Positions 61,584 to 64,000 of a stretch of DNA of 64,000 nt are shown here, piece by piece. The stretch covers positions 62,001-126,000 of the forward strand of contig NZ_JBFNXJ010000001.1 of assembly GCF_040812015.1 (NCBI RefSeq), in the 5' to 3' direction. Numbering within the stretch: the stretch's first letter is position 1; every line of letters begins with the position of its first letter. The notes below the pieces were generated by a model. The model saw nothing but the letters and a program-made list of their open reading frames with translations, had not been told where the DNA came from and ran no database searches. Position numbers and translations under genes: made by a program. The DNA is from Chitinivorax sp. PXF-14 (lineage in GTDB: Bacteria; Pseudomonadota; Gammaproteobacteria; Burkholderiales; SCOH01).

Positions 61584-62002
61584 GGCTGTGCCTCCGGCTG
61601 GAATGCCTGGGCGATGGCTGCGGTGTCGTAGAACTCCCTGAACTGCGCGACGCGACCTTCGCGCAGCGTGAACAGCTGTGCCCAGTCGGTCCGGTAGCGC
61701 CGGCCGGTGGTGCGCACGGTGCCGCTGTCGCGGCCCAGTACCAGCACCTGCTCGCCAAAGGCGTGGAAGGCCTGGGGCATGCAGTCCAGCGCCTCGACCT
61801 GGCCCGCGAGCGAGACGAAGAACTCCGTCATCGCCGCCTTGCCCTCGCGCCGGCCGAAGAACGCCACCTGGCGCGGGTCGCCGACCACATGCCAGATCGC
61901 GTCATCGTGGAAGTGCGACAGCACGGTGGGCAGATCGCCTTGCGCGAAGGCCTGGTAGATCGCCCGTACCCGTTCCAGATTGCCTTGCTCGTTCATCTTC
62001 AT
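61580..62002 (-). CDS. SnoaL/NTF2-like protein
   Basis: This is a 140-residue protein. The fold signature is seen in VRAIYQAFAQGDLPTVLSHF, HDDAIWHVVGDP and LREGRVAQFREFYDTAAIAQ. Members of this cone-shaped fold include isomerases and small binding proteins, so a function cannot be assigned. It lies between the lipoprotein and TPR genes in the same operon. Confidence 0.87.
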   Translation of the reverse strand: MKMNEQGNLERVRAIYQAFAQGDLPTVLSHFHDDAIWHVVGDPRQVAFFGRREGKAAMTEFFVSLAGQVEALDCMPQAFHAFGEQVLVLGRDSGTVRTTGRRYRTDWAQLFTLREGRVAQFREFYDTAAIAQAFQPEAQP

Positions 62003-62055
62003 TCTCCTGTTGGCGGCCGACCGCTGGCTGCGGGCGGCCGCATGATTGCCGAGCC

Positions 62056-62307
62056 CTACCGGACGGCCACCGGCTCGCCGCTGTCGGATTGGGTCAACGC
62101 GAGGCTGTCGACCGCGATCGGCTCGCTGGCGTCGCTACTGGCGGCCACCTGTTGCGCCGTCGCTGTGGTGAAGGCATCTGCTGGGGCGCTCGGCGCGGGG
62201 GCCGTGCTGGCGAGCGTGTCGCCGCCATTTCCGCCATCTTCCCCGCCGCCGCAGGCGCCGAGTGCCGCCGTGGCCAGCGCGATGGCCATCAACTTGATCA
62301 TCTTCAT
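62056..62307 (-). CDS. Small lipoprotein
   Basis: This is an 83-residue protein. MKMIKLMAIALATAALGACG is a signal peptide with lipobox LGAC (Cys19 lipidated). The rest is Gly-, Ala-, Ser- and Thr-rich and looks disordered. It lies 13 bases after the DUF4331 gene. No function is recognised. Confidence 0.8.
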   Translation of the reverse strand: MKMIKLMAIALATAALGACGGGEDGGNGGDTLASTAPAPSAPADAFTTATAQQVAASSDASEPIAVDSLALTQSDSGEPVAVR

Positions 62308-62320
62308 GCTGGCGTCCTCC

Positions 62321-63817
62321 TTACTGCTTGCCGTCGAACGGCGAGCCCGGCAGCGGTGTCTTCAGGTAGGGGAAGGCCGCATCGAACTGGCTGTCGTTGA
62401 CCAGTGCGCCGTCGGTAAAGTCAATGCCGCCCGCGGGCGCATCGGCCGGCCTGCAGCCGAGGTTGAGCGTGCACAGGCGGCCCATGGCGACGCGTAGCTC
62501 GATGTCGACCACGTCGTCACCAGGGCGGCGGCCGTTCGGGAAGCCGGCGTTGTCGCCGCCGATCACGCCGAGGCGCTGCTGTGCGCCACGGGCCATGGCC
62601 GGCGTGGCGGTGTTGAGCCGCAGCATTTCCGCGGCCTTGACCCCGGCCGGCTGGTTGAGCCCCGGCACGCCAGTGAGGAAGGCCGTGACGAGGTCGTTGC
62701 GCGGGAAGTTGGTCGGCGCCTTGACGCCGACATTGCCGAACAGGATTTCGAGCAGCGCCGGCAGGGTCGGGTGGGTGACATAGCTGGCGAACTGTGCGTC
62801 GTCACGCGGTTTTGACGCGTTGAAGCGGTCCTTGTCCTTCAAGCCGATCACCAGCTCGTTGACCAGCGGCATGCCGAGCCGCGATACCTGCGCCCAGGCG
62901 CCGCCTTCCTTCGAGGCCGACCTGTTGTCGCTGCCGGGGACGGGGTTGATCAGCCGCGCCTGGCGGATGCTGGCGGTGGTCCAGGCGCCGATGACCGGGT
63001 CCGCGCCGTGGGTCAGGCAGGCGATCGGCAGCTCCAGCTCGATCGAGGTGATGTTCTTGTCGGTGGCGATGTTGAGGCCCTTGTCCTCGGCGCCGGGGTC
63101 GAAGGCGGTGGCGGGCGCCTTGATGTTGACCAGGTCGAAGATTTCGCCGAGGTTGACGCCGAAGCCTTCCTTGCGTTGGCCGACGAACATGCGGCCCGGC
63201 TTGCCGCAGCCCGGCACGTTGATGTTGTAGACGTGGCGCGCGGCGTAGCCTGCATAGTCGGGGATCGACTTGTTGCCGATATTGTCGACCGGCTTGTCGA
63301 ACACCGTCGCGCCGGTATCGGCGTTGCTCACCGCGTTGCGCTGCGGGCCGCGCCGCTCGCCGCGCGTGACGTTGACGCTGTAGGTCTCACGCACATTGAG
63401 CACCTCCGGGTTCACGCTGCTGATGCCGCCGATATTGAGCAGCGGCACCGATACCTTGCGGTCGCCGACCGGCACCTGCAGGTCCTTCAGCGTGTTCTTG
63501 AACTGGAACTGGAAGCTCAGGTCCTCCTTCGCGTCACCGTTGTTGTCGATGTGGATCTCGTACAGCGCATCGGGATCGAGCGAGAAGTAGTTGGGGCCGC
63601 CGTAGCTGTCCTGTAGCGGGCTGTAGTTGGCGATCAGCGTGACATAGTCGCCGCGCCCGGCCTCGTATGAGCGGAACATGTAGAAGTCGGTGCCGTCGAC
63701 CTTGGGCATGCGCGTGATGAACGGTGCCTCACGGTGGCTGGAAGCATAGGCGGGCAGGGCGGTGCCGAGCAGCACCGGGCCGAGCGCGACGAGAGTGGCA
63801 AGCAGACTGCGTTTCAT
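62321..63817 (-). CDS. DUF4331-domain exported protein
   Basis: This is a 498-residue protein from the ATG preceded by AGGAGAA. The signal peptide is KRSLLATLVALGPVLLGTAL ending ALPAYA. DUF4331 features are SSHREAPFITRMPKVDGTDF, YMFRSYEAGRGDYVTLIANY and GVNLGEIFDLVNI. It is the first gene of an operon with the lipoprotein, SnoaL-like, TPR and HupE genes. The function of DUF4331 is not known to me. Confidence 0.9.
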   Translation of the reverse strand: MKRSLLATLVALGPVLLGTALPAYASSHREAPFITRMPKVDGTDFYMFRSYEAGRGDYVTLIANYSPLQDSYGGPNYFSLDPDALYEIHIDNNGDAKEDLSFQFQFKNTLKDLQVPVGDRKVSVPLLNIGGISSVNPEVLNVRETYSVNVTRGERRGPQRNAVSNADTGATVFDKPVDNIGNKSIPDYAGYAARHVYNINVPGCGKPGRMFVGQRKEGFGVNLGEIFDLVNIKAPATAFDPGAEDKGLNIATDKNITSIELELPIACLTHGADPVIGAWTTASIRQARLINPVPGSDNRSASKEGGAWAQVSRLGMPLVNELVIGLKDKDRFNASKPRDDAQFASYVTHPTLPALLEILFGNVGVKAPTNFPRNDLVTAFLTGVPGLNQPAGVKAAEMLRLNTATPAMARGAQQRLGVIGGDNAGFPNGRRPGDDVVDIELRVAMGRLCTLNLGCRPADAPAGGIDFTDGALVNDSQFDAAFPYLKTPLPGSPFDGKQ

Positions 63818-63969
63818 GACGGTTCTCCTGTGGTGGTGGGAAGACACGTCCACTGATACGCGGCGCCCCCGCGTCTGGATGCAATTTGTTACGGGTTTTT
63901 GCCGAACGGCCGTGATCTGTGCCAGTCTTACCAGCATGAACCCAGGCCCTTGTGCGCGAGGAGGCCATC

Positions 63970-64000
63970 ATGTCATTCCATCCCACCCGTGCAGTGCTCG
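63970..64000 (+). CDS. Start of an unidentified gene (runs off the window)
   Basis: ATG at 63970 is preceded by GAGGAGG, and the frame (MSFHPTRAVL) is open to the edge. The gap to the divergent DUF4331 start is about 150 bases. Only ten residues are visible, so no product can be named. Confidence 0.4.
   Translation, partial: MSFHPTRAVL

Noticed and set aside
59616-61631. A 671-residue plus-strand open frame over the HupE and TPR genes
   Set aside because: The sequence is low-complexity Arg/Gln/Ala text typical of antisense frames in G+C-rich DNA; both minus-strand genes are well supported.

Overview
The window reads as a GC-rich betaproteobacterial chromosome, possibly of the Neisseriales/Burkholderiales; that placement rests only on gene content and codon use and is weak. 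A large accessory region fills about 1-50,165 and runs off the left edge. Ordinary chromosomal genes follow to the right. The junction is marked by a tRNA/tmRNA-like 3' end (50131-50164) sitting directly before a strong terminator (50171-50203).

Positions 1-26,150 are the late half of a lambda-like siphovirus prophage. Two DNA methyltransferase genes come first, the second carrying a ParB-like N-terminal domain. Four small conserved genes follow on the minus strand, each preceded by the same repeated intergenic element. The plus-strand late operon then runs: small and large terminase, two fibre-like proteins, gpW-like joiner, portal, S49 protease with a nested scaffold, decoration protein, major capsid protein, head-tail joining proteins, tail tube, tail chaperone with a frameshift signal, tape measure, tail-tip proteins, a glycosyltransferase-like protein, a DUF2793 protein, holin and endolysin. 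A TSPPY-type methyltransferase overlaps the end of the endolysin gene.

Positions 26,150-43,570 look like a defence cargo. A tightly coupled minus-strand operon encodes a small HTH protein, a UvrD-type helicase with an AddB-like Fe-S nuclease domain, a type III Mod methyltransferase, a type III Res subunit, and a 1415-residue protein joining an N-terminal Cas4/Dna2-like nuclease to a C-terminal UPF1-like helicase. A large GHKL-ATPase/DUF3883 protein and a HEPN protein with an intact RNase motif are transcribed divergently from the HTH gene. The shared control region holds three 10-bp phased direct repeats. This seven-gene arrangement is the best candidate here for an undescribed defence system.

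Positions 43,570-50,165 hold a coupled recombination/maintenance operon (large serine recombinase, ParB-like, RepB-like, DUF3987), an iteron-like repeat cluster, a zinc-binding protein, an HNH-nuclease-like gene and the putative attachment remnant.

Positions 50,257-64,000 are chromosomal: a lipase-like hydrolase, a secreted HExxH metalloprotease, a periplasmic binding protein, an ECF sigma/anti-sigma pair, a LysR regulator divergent from a DODA-type dioxygenase, a PilZ protein, and a minus-strand operon DUF4331 - lipoprotein - SnoaL-like - TPR - HupE/UreJ. No rRNA, complete tRNA, CRISPR array or insertion sequence was seen.
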